A DNA stretch of 64,000 nucleotides from Ophiobolus disseminans (lineage: Eukaryota; Ascomycota; Dothideomycetes; Pleosporales; Phaeosphaeriaceae). The stretch covers positions 62,001 to 126,000 of the forward strand of contig MU006253.1 in assembly GCA_010093685.1 (NCBI GenBank). The letters are read 5' to 3'. Positions 20,660 to 34,600 of the stretch are shown here, one piece after another. Each line of letters opens with the position of its first letter. Position 1 is the first letter of the stretch. The position numbers were made by a program, and so were the translations under genes. The notes beneath the pieces were generated by a model. That model worked only from the letters and a program-made list of their open reading frames with translations. It had not been told where the DNA came from and did no database searches.

Positions 20660-23100
20660 TACTTGCGATGGTTGCGAGAACAAGTATTGAGAAGGGTAAG
20701 GTGCTCCAAATAGTGCACTGTAACAGAAAAGGTGTGTAGTATAGCTGGTCGAGATGAAGCTGCGACGATGAAATCAAAATTGGGCGAACCTATAGTTTAT
20801 GTTATACCCTCAGTGAAGGCTTAGCCATCACCTGGCTTATCGCCTGCGCCAGGCCACCAGGGTGAACTGCGGCGATGGAAGAGGACCTTGAGACATTGGC
20901 CATGGCGTAGACTAGGGAGGTAATAACCGTGAGACATGGACGACGGGATGAAATGACTAGATAGCCAGTGAGGTGATGCAAGCCGTAGTGGAGGACCAGA
21001 AACGAAGGAACGACAAGACCAAGCGCCACCCTCTAACGGCGGCGGACTACGTGATCGTGCAAATGATCAACTAGGTGATAGGAATTCATGTTGATGAGCA
21101 AGGAGACTGGACGTCGACAGCGAAGGTTGGGTCCGTGTCTAGCATGATTGCAATAGTCGAATCATTCTCGTGCCTGAGTGTGGTAACACCGGTAAGCTCG
21201 ATGACCCAATGATGTGTATGTGGCGGAAATAACCACTTGATAGGCGAGCGTGGATAATGGCTTCATTCCGGTTGAGCCAGGCACAGGGCCGAGGCAGTGA
21301 GAAAATTCAGCGCTCGCCTGCGGGAAGGGTTGTTGCTAACACTCATGAGTCAAGAAGATCATTAAACCTTTGCCTTGTTTGCCTTAAAGGATACTACCGT
21401 GAAGACATCTCCAAGAGAATACAGTCTGTTCGACTGGAGTTGGTTCCTGTTGTGTTCAAGAACGGACGGATCGAAGTACATGATGTTTGAGCTATACTTG
21501 GTTTGTTCTGAAATAGACCGGCCGGCGGAGAGACCGCAGGTGACGCAAACAGGCATGGTGGATTGTACCCCACGTCCACGGAGGACCTGCACGTGCGGTT
21601 GGCACGGAGAAGGACATGCGCTGATAACTCCGCACGACCACGGTGGAGGCGAACGACAGGTCCGCCGAGAGGTCGTAACTCTTAGACCGCACATCTGTTG
21701 CTTGTTGGGCCTGTGAACCCATGTATCGAGCATAGCTTGTGCACCGTAGTAGCATATAGTTTCAGGGGCAGTGTACCCTAGTAGCCGCCCGCATGCAGAA
21801 CTATCCCCGTGACCTTATCATAGAATTAGAGTGTAGCAGAACTGATCGAACAGTTGCGTTGCAGGAAGTGCCTTGCAATTGTGCCTCGGGCTTACGGGCA
21901 TGAATGTATGGATGTTTGCTGCCTTGTTTGGGCTCGATGCCAGCGGTTGCTGAGACGTGCACCCCGTGTGGCAGTGAAATCATCTGTCATTAGTGCTTGG
22001 ACGCGCTCGATCATTCTTGTGGCTACTGTCGACGGATCATTGGAGTCTACTTCCACTTCCCCGAGTTCGACAAGCCGTAAGTGGAGCAGCCGGCCGATGA
22101 GCCCTGCTGAGAGTGAGATTGGAGCTAGATCGCACAAGAGCCACACACTCACCGGCCAGCCATCTTCTGAATCATGCCGCTAACCAAGGCATCAGGGTAA
22201 ATTGGTGAGGCTGAGATGAAGCTCACTGCCGACGGCCTGTATTTCGGTGAAAGATGCTGGATTGACCGTTTCGACGCAGCTGGGGCGCAGCATATATACG
22301 TTCGCCGTGAGGCTCCGGAAAAGCAAAGTTGGCCCCGCCGTGGGCATGAGGGCGGTCAAATATGTCCTGTGACGCTCTAAAGTGAGTACATGGTGCCGGA
22401 ATTGGCGAAGTTGAAATGCGAGCTGAGGGGGCGGAACGCTGCAATTGGCAAAGACCCTCCAAGATGCGGCTCTGTGCGAGGCTGAGGACATTGAAGAGAC
22501 CGAGGAGCCGGCTACCGGTGAGAAGATGGGGCTAGCCTTGCTGCAGCTTCAATCATGGTCTTGATGAGCAAGCCTAGCATATGCCTCCAGGACATCCATC
22601 TTGACAAAGAGAAGACACCAAGTCGAGACGTTCTCATGAGGGCTAGTCATAAGGATTGATGTGAATACTGATTGTGTAGGGGCAGCAGGCGGGATAGAAT
22701 GAAGCGACGGCCGCGGGGTAGGTTGCTAGTCGTGATTTGTTTTTCCACTTGGCTCATGTCAGCATCGGACCTTCTGAGAGAACAACGCAGAACCCTTGAA
22801 GTTGGCTTTCGCCCCTTGTGTTGCAGGAATTCTATTCTCTTTTCCCAAAAAGGTAGTCCACGAGAATGCTGTTCGTTGGTGTTGAGCGCTGATCGGTGGA
22901 TCGTCGATGAACGATGGCATGATGGCAGAGATTGGCAATGACGTAGATCGCATCCATAAATAGCTAGACTATGCCAAGGATCACGACGACTGGTATCACC
23001 GGTACGACGAATGGGGCGCATCGCTACAAACCTCACGCCCTTCGATATCCGTTTCGCAACTGCATCGCGAGCCGCCTCCTGCGCGGCTACTTCCTCCATC
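20660..23100. other. Gene-poor stretch
   Basis: Several frames of 80-120 codons on both strands at 21.3-22.5 kb have a biased composition but no motif. No supported gene. The last part is the PFA5 promoter and leader. Confidence 0.4.
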
Positions 23101-24368
23101 ATGGCGCCTTTTGTTGTGGGCTCGCAGAAGGAAGATGCGCGCAACACGACGCCCCTTGAACAGCGACTCGGACAGGCCACTAGTGTTGTGATGCCTCTGA
23201 TAGAGCTGGGGTTGCTAGGATACGTGACCTGGGTTCTTTGCTATCTGATATGCATCCAGTACCTCGCGAGCCCGTCCGACGAGCTACAACAAACCTTCAA
23301 CATCCAACCTCGAAGATCGACCGGCATCGCGCTTATAACTGTGTTCGCTCTACTGCTCCTTGCGCTGCTCATATCATGGATGCGTCTGCTCCAGGTGATC
23401 TGGTCAAAGGTGGACATCTTAGAGCCTGGAGCGCCAGGCGTCGAGAAGAAGGATGTCGACTCGAAGCACCTGGAGCAGTACGACGCGTACGTCTGTGACT
23501 ATGAAGGTGTTCCCCTCTTCTGTGATAAGTGTCGCATCTACAAGCCCGACAGGACACACCATTGTAAAGAGCTGGGCAGGTGCATACGTAGGATGGACCA
23601 CTACTGCCCATGGGCCGGTGGCATAATCGCAGAAACCACGCACAAGTTCTTCCTACAGGGCGTCGTCTTGGGAGCCTTGGTGATGGCATACGTCTGGCTT
23701 GTGGTCGCTATCTTTCTAGCCGAGCGCATATCAAAAGTGAGTACAGTTTTTGTCACTGCTTGATTCTGGACCCTGAACAGGTATCTATTTACGAAGCACA
23801 ATTCACATCTGGGCAAAGCGCCAGTGCTAACGAACCCCAGACAGGTTCACGCCCAGGCAACTGGATAGCGGCACTGGCAATCGGAGTACTCTTCTCCATC
23901 TTTGCTACCACTATGGCCTGCATGACAGGCTACAACCTCGCGATCAACTACACGTCCGTCGAAGCGATCCAACGAGGCGGCATCACGAACATCGCCTTCT
24001 TGATCATAAGGCAGCCCAATGAGCCGACACAACTACATACACCACCCACGTCTTCCAAGAGCGAGGAAGACAAGGCCACCGAGGCTGATGACGAGTGGCC
24101 AGTCCTGCGCTTCGTCGAGCGAAGTGGTGGGCGCAACTTTGTCGTCATGCAGAATAAACCTTTCCAGCACGTATGGTCTACATCCATGATGCGTGGATGG
24201 AAGGATGCTATGGGCGAGTCGCCCCTAGAATGGTTTCTGCCACTCAAGAACAGTCCGTGGAAGCAGAAAAGCCGCCGCGGAGAGTTTAGATGGGGCGAGG
24301 TGGTATACGATATGGCGAAGAAGTTTGAGAAGGACAATCCAGGAGCTCGGCTGGCAATACTTGAATGA
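23101..24368 (+). CDS. PFA5: Palmitoyltransferase PFA5 (DHHC family, DHYC variant)
   Basis: Membrane protein S-acyltransferase. Two exons (23101-23736 and 23781-24368) with a 44-nt intron give 407 residues. An in-frame ATG at 23011 would add 30 residues; I prefer 23101 for its context (CATCATGG). Hydrophobic segments lie at about 29-54 and 75-100, then about 184-208 after the catalytic domain and one more in exon 2. The zinc-binding Cys-rich domain runs CDKCRIYKPDRTHHCKELGR and ends in the catalytic DHYC (166-169), followed by PWAGG. Yeast Pfa5, Akr1 and Akr2 also use DHYC rather than DHHC, so this is a family trait and not damage. The soluble C-terminal tail is about 120 residues. Confidence 0.92.
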
Positions 24369-27063
24369 GGCAGTCGTCGACAGCCGTCTTTGGATATGGG
24401 TCCAGGGTTTTGGCACCACTGCTGCGGAAAAGAGGGCGTGTTGTTGGAGACATGTCCGACGCCCATCCCTGGCTTAAACATCTATGCTTCGCATGGCATC
24501 ATTTTGGCATCACTTTGGCGTTTGGGAAGATACCCTCGTATGTACATATTACCTGGTTGGGTTTCGCATCGTATATATTCCTAATTGACACATCATTACC
24601 TAGAGCATCCATTTACTCATTAAACCTCCAGACTCACATGACGACGCCTGATGTTGAATTCGCGGTTACACATGTCGTTGCATCCAGCCAACCGGAGCAT
24701 TACCCATCTTGACCACTCGACAGCCCACTGCTGGGCACCCGATCACAGCCAACGAGCAAAGTCTGGTACCGATGCCGCAACGGCGCGGCGAAACGATCTT
24801 CGTGAGCGCTTTACATCACTGCATCGACATCTGGGCTTGGAGGTCGCTGCCTGATCGAGTGTGCGGAATGTGCCATAGGGGTACCACACCCGGGGCCTGG
24901 AGTCATGGCATCGTCGATGAGTCTTGTGGGTAGTAGGTGCATCAGTGGGACCGCAAGTATCGTCATAATGCGAAGAGGTTGGTGCATGTGGAGGCCTTGG
25001 CGCACATGCAAATTTGCATCCGGATCATGACGCTCGCTGCGCAATAGTGGTTGTTGGCCGCACCATAGTCTGGATTGCGCGAGGTCTTTGCGAGGGGGGG
25101 ATTTTGTTATCATTTTGCGAAGTATACGAGACGAAGTCTTACTTTGCAAAAGAAAATGAGTTCGACATACATTGCCTCTTTCCACATCAACGTACGAAGT
25201 CCATTCACTTGCAACTTTCCCACACAAGGCCAATAAACAACCCACTCCCCCGCCCCGCCATGTTCTAGCCCCTCCCTCGTTTTCTGGTTCTGGGTCGGGT
25301 TCGGCTCGCTTGAACTTTTCCACCAAACTTCTATGCATCCAACCCCACCTCACTTCATGCAGGCTTCCATTAATGCACCAACAACCTACAGTGTTGATCT
25401 TGAAAGTTTTTCACAATCTTTCCATGGTTGTGGGTGGAGGTGGTGAGGGGTTTGTGGTTCGATGTGTGCAGTGGAGTAGTTATTGGTGGGCAGCTGTGTG
25501 GACTGGTGGTGAGTGTAAGTGTGAGTGTGGTAGAGCTCGTAGTTGTTGGATGGAGTTTGGTGGTAATGTGATGCGCATGTGGAGATGCGACAGTAGAGTG
25601 ATGCTGAGAACAATCAAACTTGATACTTCCGCGAAGACTGCTGTGAGCCAGAACCTCATCATAGACACCACTGCCATAACCTCGCATCTCTCCCTCGCAG
25701 TAAACACCTGACTCGCCCTCCCACGCCTTCCCTCCGAAATATCCCGGCCCGTGCCCTCCCCTGAACCCAGCCCACTCGGAACATCCCCTAGCACGCTCCA
25801 CCCTCGCCGCGCCACCGTACATCCCCATCCCAGGCGCCGATCCAGATGCGCTCCAAGGGTCTAAAACCAACGTCGGGCAGCCTAGACGTTTGCATGCGCT
25901 TATTAAGTGGGCATCATGATTTCCCATGACGATGTTCTTGTTTTGTTTAGAGACGGCGGGTCAGACAAAAATAATACGTGCGAAGATATCTAATTCCCGA
26001 TTCGAAACAATACGCACGCGAAACTTGACACTTCGCTTCACCTCACCTCTTCCCTCCGTCAAGCTTAACCCAGCAAACACATACATGCACAACCCCTCAC
26101 TCCTCACCCCTCAACGGCTGTTAGGACTCCCAGACCCACAGATATGCATCACGAAGTCGTACATTCGGCAAAGATTCGCGTAATGTGAAACGCCGGATGC
26201 GAACCAGGAATACAAGCGAAAAGTTTAACGATGCCTGCAAGTGGATATGCGAGACGAGGGCGAGGCTGCACTGGACGTGCCCGTTGTTGTGGTTGTTGTC
26301 CGCATTGAGTAGTTTTGGCGTTGGTGTGGAAGTTTTTCAATAGTTTTCGCGTGGAGGTTTAAAGTTTGGTGCAGATGCAGGGGCCGGGTGGGATGGCGCC
26401 ACTTGATAGTTTTGTGTGTTTCAGGTGGGAAGGTTTTGGTTGGTGGCTGGATGGGTGGGAAGGGTGGGTGGGCTGATTTGGAGTGGAAGTGGGTGCATTT
26501 GGGACTGTGTTGAGTGTGCAAGAGTGGAGTTGGGATTGTAAATTGTTGGATTGATTATCTAGGCAAATTTCAGTAGAAGCCTGTGACTTCCAAGTACCGA
26601 AACTCAAAGCAAAATTTGAACTTTGCCGCCGAAGCAGAAAACATGAACAGGCCTTGGATTGTACTCCGTGAGCCGAAGAAAAGCACCCTAAACTCCTTTT
26701 GTACCGTATGCAGCCCCCGGGGTATTGTGTATGCAGTAATGTCAAGAAACAGCCGTATGGCAATAGTGGGGCGTCGGAAGATCCACAGTCCTGTCCAAGG
26801 GCGGAGTATTAATGAAACAGATTAAGAAAAGGGAATCGGGGGCCGAGCCATGAATGTCGGGTCGCAATGATGTCGTAATGCATCGATCCCAAAGGGGGGC
26901 GTAGATGTGAGAGAATGTGGTTGAAGAGGGGAGCGTTCGAAGCTATGTGGGGATTGCGGCCGGTGTGACGGGTTCGCTGGTGAGGCGGGGAATGGACCGA
27001 CTGCTTCAGAGCGTGAACATCACTGGGTAATGATGAGATGATCTTCTCTTAATAGAAGGGACA
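24369..27063. other. Intergenic, PFA5 to the homeobox gene 3' end
   Basis: No confident gene. Strand-asymmetric GT- and GGT-rich tracts at 25.4-25.6 and 26.3-26.5 kb produce spurious Thr/Pro/His-rich frames on the minus strand. The frame at 25370-25927 is listed separately. Confidence 0.4.
25370..25927 (-). CDS. Hypothetical glycine-rich ORF, weakly supported
   Basis: A 185-codon frame from ATG 25927. Roughly the first 100 residues look protein-like (CKRLGCPTLVLDPWSASG, then a Gly-rich stretch with GYFGGKAWEGESG). The remainder is a Thr/His/Pro low-complexity translation of a GT-rich tract and is probably not coding. If real, the gene likely splices near 25620. No family recognised. Confidence 0.25.
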   Translation of the reverse strand: MGNHDAHLISACKRLGCPTLVLDPWSASGSAPGMGMYGGAARVERARGCSEWAGFRGGHGPGYFGGKAWEGESGVYCEGEMRGYGSGVYDEVLAHSSLRGSIKFDCSQHHSTVASPHAHHITTKLHPTTTSSTTLTLTLTTSPHSCPPITTPLHTSNHKPLTTSTHNHGKIVKNFQDQHCRLLVH

Positions 27064-28689
27064 CTACTCTTCTGACCCATGATGAGCACTGTTGAGGGCG
27101 GCGGAGGCTTCCCTGTCTCGCGCTTCCTTTCCAGGAGCTCGGCGCCGAGCATTGATGAACCAGTTGGAGACCTGCGGAGTATTAGCACATGGATTCATGA
27201 TGCAACTGTAATGAAGAAGACACAATGGCACTGGCAGAAAATCCGAGCACGTTGCAATTGACGCTGAAAGGCAGATGGCAGACGTAGTCACTGATGTCAA
27301 GTGTCAAGGCAAGATAGACTTCAACATACCTGACTCAAGTTTAAACCCGTTCTACGACAAATTTCAAGCTTTTGGTCTTCTGTCGGGTATGGCGAGTCCC
27401 TGTTCTCTGCAAACCACTGCTTCATCATGTTGGTTGCTTCTTTCGGCAAATTGCCTCGCCGCTTGCGGTTGAAGGCCTGAGGATCCATGCTACCGACGTG
27501 TGGCTGGAATCGTATGTTGTCACTGTAGGTGTTGTCGTAACTTGGTTGAGAGGCTGCACCAGAGTATTGCGTCCGTGGGTAGTATGCATCCTGTGGGCGA
27601 TCGTATCCATAACCGTAAGGAACTGGCGGTGCCTCCGCATAGTAGGAATGCCTATGTTCATAGACTGGTTGACCCTGTACTGTGGCCGGATGATACGCGC
27701 TTGGACCCGAAATACTCTGATGAACGGAAGGCTGTCGGTATGAGGGGTGGACCTGAGGTATTGGCGACGACCGATGCCGGTCGTGTACGCTTGTCGCAAG
27801 ATGAGCAGGGGGAGGCGGGTAAGATGAGCTTTGCCGCCGATGAAACGCGTAACTTGGGGCCTCGATGGCTTCACGATGTGCGTTTTGGTAGTGGATCGCA
27901 GGGTCGATAGCACTGCTCATCCGTCTCGGGTCGGCGGACGAATGATCAGTAGCATGAGCAGACCGTCCGGAGTGAGCATAAATGTCACCAAGTGTGTCAT
28001 TTCGCTCTTCACGTTGGCGCTTCCTGCCCTGCCACGTTACGTCATCGAATTGGGGTTGCCCATGTGGGGAGCTATCGGCTGAGCCATTCCTACGTGACGG
28101 CGTCCTCGGTGGGGTATCTGCGCGCGTCTTGAGACAAAACTGCTAGGCGTGAGTGATGCTAGTTTTCTAAGCATTGGACAAAACGTACCTCTGAGAACGA
28201 AGGAAGCTTCTCAACAGGCTCGCCAGGCTGGATGGGCGGTGAGTTGCGCATGTACTGGTGACTCTGTGTTCTAATTAGACCGGTCGAACTGATGGAGTAC
28301 CTGCGGAGGTCTTCGTCGATGGAATTCCAAACGGTCGCGGCATCGCTCCTGTGTCTCTCACTGTGACGCGAACCCGAACGAGAAGATCGTAGTGGGTATT
28401 CGTGGTCTGAGTAGACTGGAGGTGGAAGTGCGCCTCGTTTGGGGGAAGGGAGTGTCATGTCGGATGGTGGGGCATCGCATCCGTCAAAGGTGCGATGGAG
28501 AGGCACATCCCAATCATGGGAAAGACGGGGCAAAGAAATAGAAGAATGGACGCGATGATCAGGATGAAGACAAGGGCGACCTACCGCAGCAGTCACACCA
28601 CTAACATGTCTCTCAGAATGCGCCATTCTGCGGGGCTGTAGCTGGTCGTACTGACGATGCGGAATATCTTGAAGTGAAAGATATTCCAT
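27064..28689 (-). CDS. TALE/KN-type homeodomain transcription factor
   Basis: Three exons (28189-28689, 27330-28142, 27064-27171), all in phase 0, with introns of 46 and 158 nt, give 473 residues. The homeodomain (about 392-449) starts NRKRRGNLPKEATNMMKQWF, has the three-residue PYP loop extension of the TALE class, and carries WFINARRR in the recognition helix (Asn445 is the base-contacting residue). The longer intron splits the domain just before the recognition helix; its acceptor has a perfect branch site (GCTAAT). The long N-terminal region (1-390) is rich in Ser, Pro, His, Tyr and Arg and is probably disordered. Similar domains occur in yeast Cup9/Tos8 and in homeobox regulators of fungal development. 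The acceptor of intron 1 could be 3 nt further on, removing one Gln. Confidence 0.88.
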
Positions 28690-31600
28690 GAGCGACAGTG
28701 TAGCGCTCTTTATAGACTACTCAGAATACTTTATTAGCAAACGATGGTTAACTAAGGTATGGATGTGTTGTAAGTGGTGAGGCGGGAGACGCTAAAGGTA
28801 CGTTTCCGTGGTTCCTGAGCGGTTTTCTGTACCAACTCGGGTGGAATGGCAGACACCTACGTTCGCTGGGTTGCTCTAGCGGCATGCCAGAGAAGTCAGG
28901 AAGAGGAGAGATTCACTTACCGCAGGGAAGTATGATGTAATGCGGAGGAGGGTCTGCAATTGAAATACACACCAAGGCCGATGAACCACAGAATATATCG
29001 CAGATATACACTAGGTAAACGGCTGAATGAGCAATAGCGTAAACCGAGTATTATGTTGCAGAAGGTGACAAGCGACGGTAACAATGTGCAATGGACGAGG
29101 TGAGCCGGCTCGAGCACTCAGCAGTTCGCAAAAGACGGATACGGTCGTGGTAGCGGGAGCAGGGTGTTTAAGAAGCAAAGGGCGACACCAGCGAAGGAGG
29201 CGTTTCTGGGCAAAGCAGAACTGCAACGGGCCGTACTTTGTCCATGCAACGCGATCTTGCACACCAGAAGGCGCGCCAGGGCAATGCCAGCAAGCGCCAG
29301 CGGAGGACAAACAGGCGCGTCTAGCACTACGTCTGCGCTCCTGACAGGTGAGCGTTAAGGTTTGACCAAGTGATATATTCTCCGAGCGTGCACAAGACGG
29401 GCTCAGGCTGGTTGGCGGCCGGCCGAAGCAGAAACAGAGGGGATGGCACTATGCCGCAGGCTCAGGGCACGAGCCGGCGACGAAGCGGCACCAACTGCTG
29501 CAGGCCTTGTGGCGGGCGCGCCATCAGGACGTCGCCGCTGTCTCCACCACTTGCCAGACCAGTCCGTAGATCTTTCTGTTTCCGACTCGGCACAGAAAGG
29601 AGCAGGGTTGCAGACGTCGGTCACTCATTTGGACGCCTGCACCTCACTGACTTGCCATGGATTACCTCATCTGCCCTCCCACACGCTCGACGCCGCAGTA
29701 ACCTGTCAAGGTGCCATCACAGCAACAGCCAAGCGCTGGCTGGGTTTCCGTCTGCCCCACGCCTCGCTCACGATGGTGCTCCAGATAAGGCAATTCACCC
29801 TTGGCAGCCTTACAACGACTCGCTACGACCTGCCCCAGGCAAGTCCTCGCTGTCGAGTGCTTCTGGTACGCGGACTTTGATCTAAACTGCTCACCTGGCG
29901 AATCCGACGGGCAGTGGTCACTGCACACAGTCGGTACCACGATCTCTACGCGGGCCAGTGGCACGGTACCATGGTAATTGCTTATAAGGCGGACTTGCGA
30001 GTTTGAGGAGTTCATCTGCCCATGACCAAGGCAAGCCGACCAGAAGGACGTGTTGTGCACGCCGGACCCATGGTGACGGCTTCTTCGCGATCCCAGCTAG
30101 TGGCACCATACCCGGTAGACAGCTGCCGCAGGCCAGAACCGGGCTGGTGGCTTGAGTGATTGTGCTTTTGTGCAACCTGGGCATCCCAGCGTCCAGGAGC
30201 AGCGCTGCAGCGATGAGCGTTTCGCTGGTGGTACAGAAATAGCAGTAAGGACTTCAATGTCCGTTGCCACATGGAGCACTCGGTGGGCTTGGCCGTACCG
30301 CGCTCCACGGCGGGAGAGTGGCAGCCGCTGTATTGCTCGCCGACTCGCGCAGCGCCGCTATCAAACAGCGGGTGTGCGGACTACTGGTGAGGCAGTCGTC
30401 GACGCTGGGCAGTTGATGAATGGATGGGGGTTGCGGCACGTCATGGACCGCAACAGTGACTGGCAACGAGGGAAGCATTGGTGGCCGTGACGAGGTGTTC
30501 TCGCAGCGATGAGCATAAGCAGACATGCGTAGCGGATAGGCTGGGCCCCTTTGGGGAGGGTGACAGGCGAGTGACAGTTTGGGTGGAGGTGAGGCCTCGT
30601 CTCCGCCGCCATGATTGGCAGCAGGGATGGGCGCACCTTCCTCGATCCAGGATCGCACTTGCCCGGTATGCAGATCCATCCCGCTAACCGGCGCAGATCA
30701 AACATCGCACCCTCGACGCCTCCGCCGTCGAATAGCATGGTGCCGGCCGCTGCCGCCATCTCACCGTGGCATCCCATCCACCACGAGACGCGACGAGACA
30801 GGATGACGGCAGCGAGGCTTCGAAACTTCCGCGCATGCCCAGCTCCCGCCGTGTCTCGAGCCCCGTGCGCCGAGTCACACGTCGCTGCATTCACCTCGCT
30901 CGGCCGTCGCGAACCGCCTCAGATGCGGAAGGCATGCCGGACATTTCCCGCTCGACGCCCCCATCGACCGCACACGAACTGCTTGACCGCTCCCAGGCTG
31001 TGTGCCTGCGCGCCCCACTCGCGCTGCTGTCAAACATGCTTAGCCGCCAGATGCTGGTCCGCGGTCTGATCCCGTCGCTCGGGTCTGCGTCTGCAACCCA
31101 CTGTCCGCTCCCCAGAAGGGCAATCGCGACCCCGCCAACTCCCCCCTCGCACACGCTGCGATGCCACCAGGCCACCGGCGACGCGGTGGCACGGCAGCAG
31201 TTGACCGCCTGTCGTCCCGTCACTCTGTCTCTGTGAGCGCCTGCCGTTTGCAGCTGCCTCGCCGGGCCCTTTTGCTGCGTGTTATGGCGCAGGGGCTCTC
31301 TACCCACTGTGGCGCTGCCTCGCTCCACGCCAATCCTCTAGCTTCAGGGCTCGCCTTGCTTTCCGTCCGCGAACGCCACTAGTCTATCGACGCTGCATTC
31401 GGACAGCTTGGATTCGCACATTCGGAATCGGTAGGATTCCCTGCTGGCAATCGTTTAGACGGGATGATCTATGCATGGTAGCTGTGGCCGACTTGGTGAT
31501 GGCAGCACAGTCACGGGCTGCTAGGTGGCACCATCATGCCACCATGAAGCCACGAACGCCATGTGCTCCTTTGACGCAACCTCAGATCTGCTATCGACAC

Positions 31601-34600
31601 TTCGTTTCACGGCCAGGCAGCATGCTAGTATCGGTCCACCTGCCTCTGGGCCCGTCATCCTCCGCAGTGCGTGTACGGAACTCCATTGCAGCCCCGTGTT
31701 CGTGCTGGGGACTCCGTCAACCCGTGGCCTGGATTTGCGCTCGAGTGGACGACGAAGAAACGGACCGACACTGCATTGCAGTATGTCGGCCACTGGCCAG
31801 ATGCCAGCACAAGATCGATCGACATCTCAAGAAGCCTCGGAAGAAAAGCGGTGGATGCTGGATAGACGAAAACCACGCCGAGAACGTGGTGACATCTGTA
31901 GCACCTGTATCAGCGCAACCACTGGTTCTCCAGACGGCCTGTTGACCCGCTGTCCCAGGACCACCATTCTGCGAGATGAGCGAAACACAGTCAACAAAAG
32001 GTGCAACTCCAAGGGCAGTCGGACATGCAAAAAGCCCGATGGGGATGAGGGGTCTGCTGTCACGGTGGTACAGGGTTATGGGTACTCGCATGCGTGCGCC
32101 TTTCGACCGATCAATGAGCACATACTCATTCCGACTCTGCTCAGATCTCTCTCCACGACGCACGACAGCTACAATTTACCCGGTATCTGGGTTCCCACCG
32201 CAGCTGGACAAGATGTCGTTGCATGCCCGCTGCGCACGGCCACCCGCATTGCAGTCATTGCAGCAATATTTCCGATTCACACATCCAACTCCGTGTGGGT
32301 ACTGTTTACACCTAGGTTTCTGTTCATCCTGGTCTGAGACTGCACCTCTTAGGCTGGCACTTCCTACCCAGGTTCAAAACGCAGCCTCAACCCTCTTACA
32401 CGGTTGTTGGAGATGACGACAAAGAAGTTTTGACCCACTCGATTCTCATTGCGAACAGCATCCACATTTTGTCCTCGATCTGAAGTCTATTGAACTCTGA
32501 AACGGTTTAGATTAATCTGGCAGTTCTGGCTGTGGTCTTAGTGAGAGTTGAGAGAACATATCTGGCCTGATGCTTAGGTTGGGTCCATCCCTTGCTGCTA
32601 ATCTGTCTGGGCAACGTCGGAGACGTGCTTGTGCTGACTTGTGGAGACTGCAAACATAGTGGAGATATCCAACGCCAGAAAGAGCTGCACTCAGCAGTCC
32701 CCGGTAGTAGCCAATCGGCGCTTTTTGTAATATACCGTCTTCCTTGTCGCCGTTCATTGGTTCAGGTATCGAACATTTCGTGCGACGATGTGTTGTAGGC
32801 AGGAATACCCGGCTAATCGGCAGATCTACCAACGCCTAGCGTGCCCACTATCGGTTCATCTTGCCAGCGCGGCCTGGCTAGACAGTAGTGTACATTTCTT
32901 TCGCCTCCTGAGCATCTTTCCTCCTTGTCGCAGTCCGGGTCCCAATCTCCACTAATCACGGCAAGGGAGCCTATTTTCGGCATTTTCCAATGACAAATAA
33001 CTGCTCCGAATTCGTTATGCTCGTGGTGCTGCAAGCTTCCGCGGAGAGGTCGATTTTGCCTCATCGACAACCGTTTCATTCCGGAGACCTTTCGGCCAAT
33101 AGAGTTTGCATGTCTTGGTACATTGACGTATGTGACGATACAATTCTTTTGCCACACGAGCAGAGTTGACATACATCGAGGAGCAGAGTTTATTCGACCA
33201 CTCGCTGGAGATCGGCACCACTGACGACTCGGCACAGCCGGGTATAATTTGATCTTCACAGCTACGGATGTAGCGAGCCGTAGCTGTCATCAAGATACGC
33301 ACCGCTCAAGCGCTTGCGGTAATGAACACATCTGGATCACCAGTCTATGCTATCTTGGCGAAGCACAGCCACCAGATCCGTCTCCAAATCAATCGAACGG
33401 CACAGTCAAACTCAATCGCGGTAATCAGCACACGGTCTTTTCGATTCGGAAAAGTGTAGCGACTCATTTTGTACCAAACGTTGAACGAGTGCGCGCCATG
33501 ACGCCAGCTTGCTTGATGGCTCACCCAACTTGTCCCAACCAGGTCACCCACGAAAAGCTAGTCTGTTATCAGGGTCAGCTACGTGCAGCTGGAGCGTCCC
33601 ATACATGCGTGTCGCAATGGTGGGTCCCTGTCTGACGTGCGCGCTATCTTCAATGTGACAGTCGATCTTTCCAAGGGTGTCATGTCGTCCGCAAGGTCTC
33701 GCACGCGTTCGTCGTGTTGTGAAGGCAGCTGAAACCGCTATTTGGTCTTGGGAAACTTTCCGGACTGGTGTTGATTCAGGGAGCGTTTCGACGTTTCGTG
33801 AAGACCTTATCATCCATGAAACTCAAACATTGTAAGTCTAGGTGCGGGGTCTATTCCAGGCTGATCTGCTCTCAAGATCTAGAAGTGTGATTGACACAAT
33901 CGCTGCGCACGTAGCTTCCACACCTGCACATCGATGCAGCAACTAGACAACTAGACCCATACTGCAGATTCGTGGGCGATTTGCAGCTGTGTGGGAGGTG
34001 CACACCACCTTCAGAAGGTTTCCACAACTCTCACTTCGGAAGAATTTCCATCGTGGTTGCATCGACCAGTGTGGTGGCACGCACCACTAATCCTCCTAAC
34101 GTTGAATTTAAAGTTCCGCTGGTATCCCCCAATGCGGTAACGACTTTGACCCCACTCTGGTCAATACATGATGTGCTGGCAGCGGCTGATGCAAGGGACA
34201 AGCGTTGCAGTTACGTTCGGCTAGAAGCCCATCAGCTAGCGCTGTCTTGCAGTCTTATTTCACAATCCTGCATGATAGGACACAGCGAAGTATTGCGGAC
34301 AGCTGGACTGGCGTCCCCGAGGCGATGTCAACGAGCTCACCCACTCAGAAGAAGGCCCTCCACCCCTCATCTCCACGGACGAAAGCTTCTCGCCGATCAT
34401 GCAGAACTCGTACCGGAAGGATGAGATCAGCTAGCATCCCGCTGTCATGATCGGACAGGAGACATTGGCGCGCATTCCTTCTGGCGGCATGCATAGTGAT
34501 ACGCCTCGACTCTCGCAGTCAGCCTCCAGCCCAGCCAATAAAGTTCCACCATATTCATGCACACTGGCTCATTCATGTCTCCCTTCAGCTTTCACCGTCA

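Noticed and set aside
21362..21755. Possible fourth cysteine-rich paralog (CxxC motifs on both strands)
   Set aside because: No frame shows the W-x-C-x-x-C plus CxHxxCxxC spacing, and the Cys pairs are scattered across frames.
25400..26520. GT/GGT-rich tracts as microsatellite or coding low-complexity repeats
   Set aside because: They are irregular, not periodic enough to call tandem repeats, and the frames across them look non-coding.
29084..32337. Many long overlapping ORFs on both strands (up to 270 codons at 31525-32337)
   Set aside because: Five or more frames are open at once, none with a recognisable motif or plausible splice pattern; low stop density explains them.
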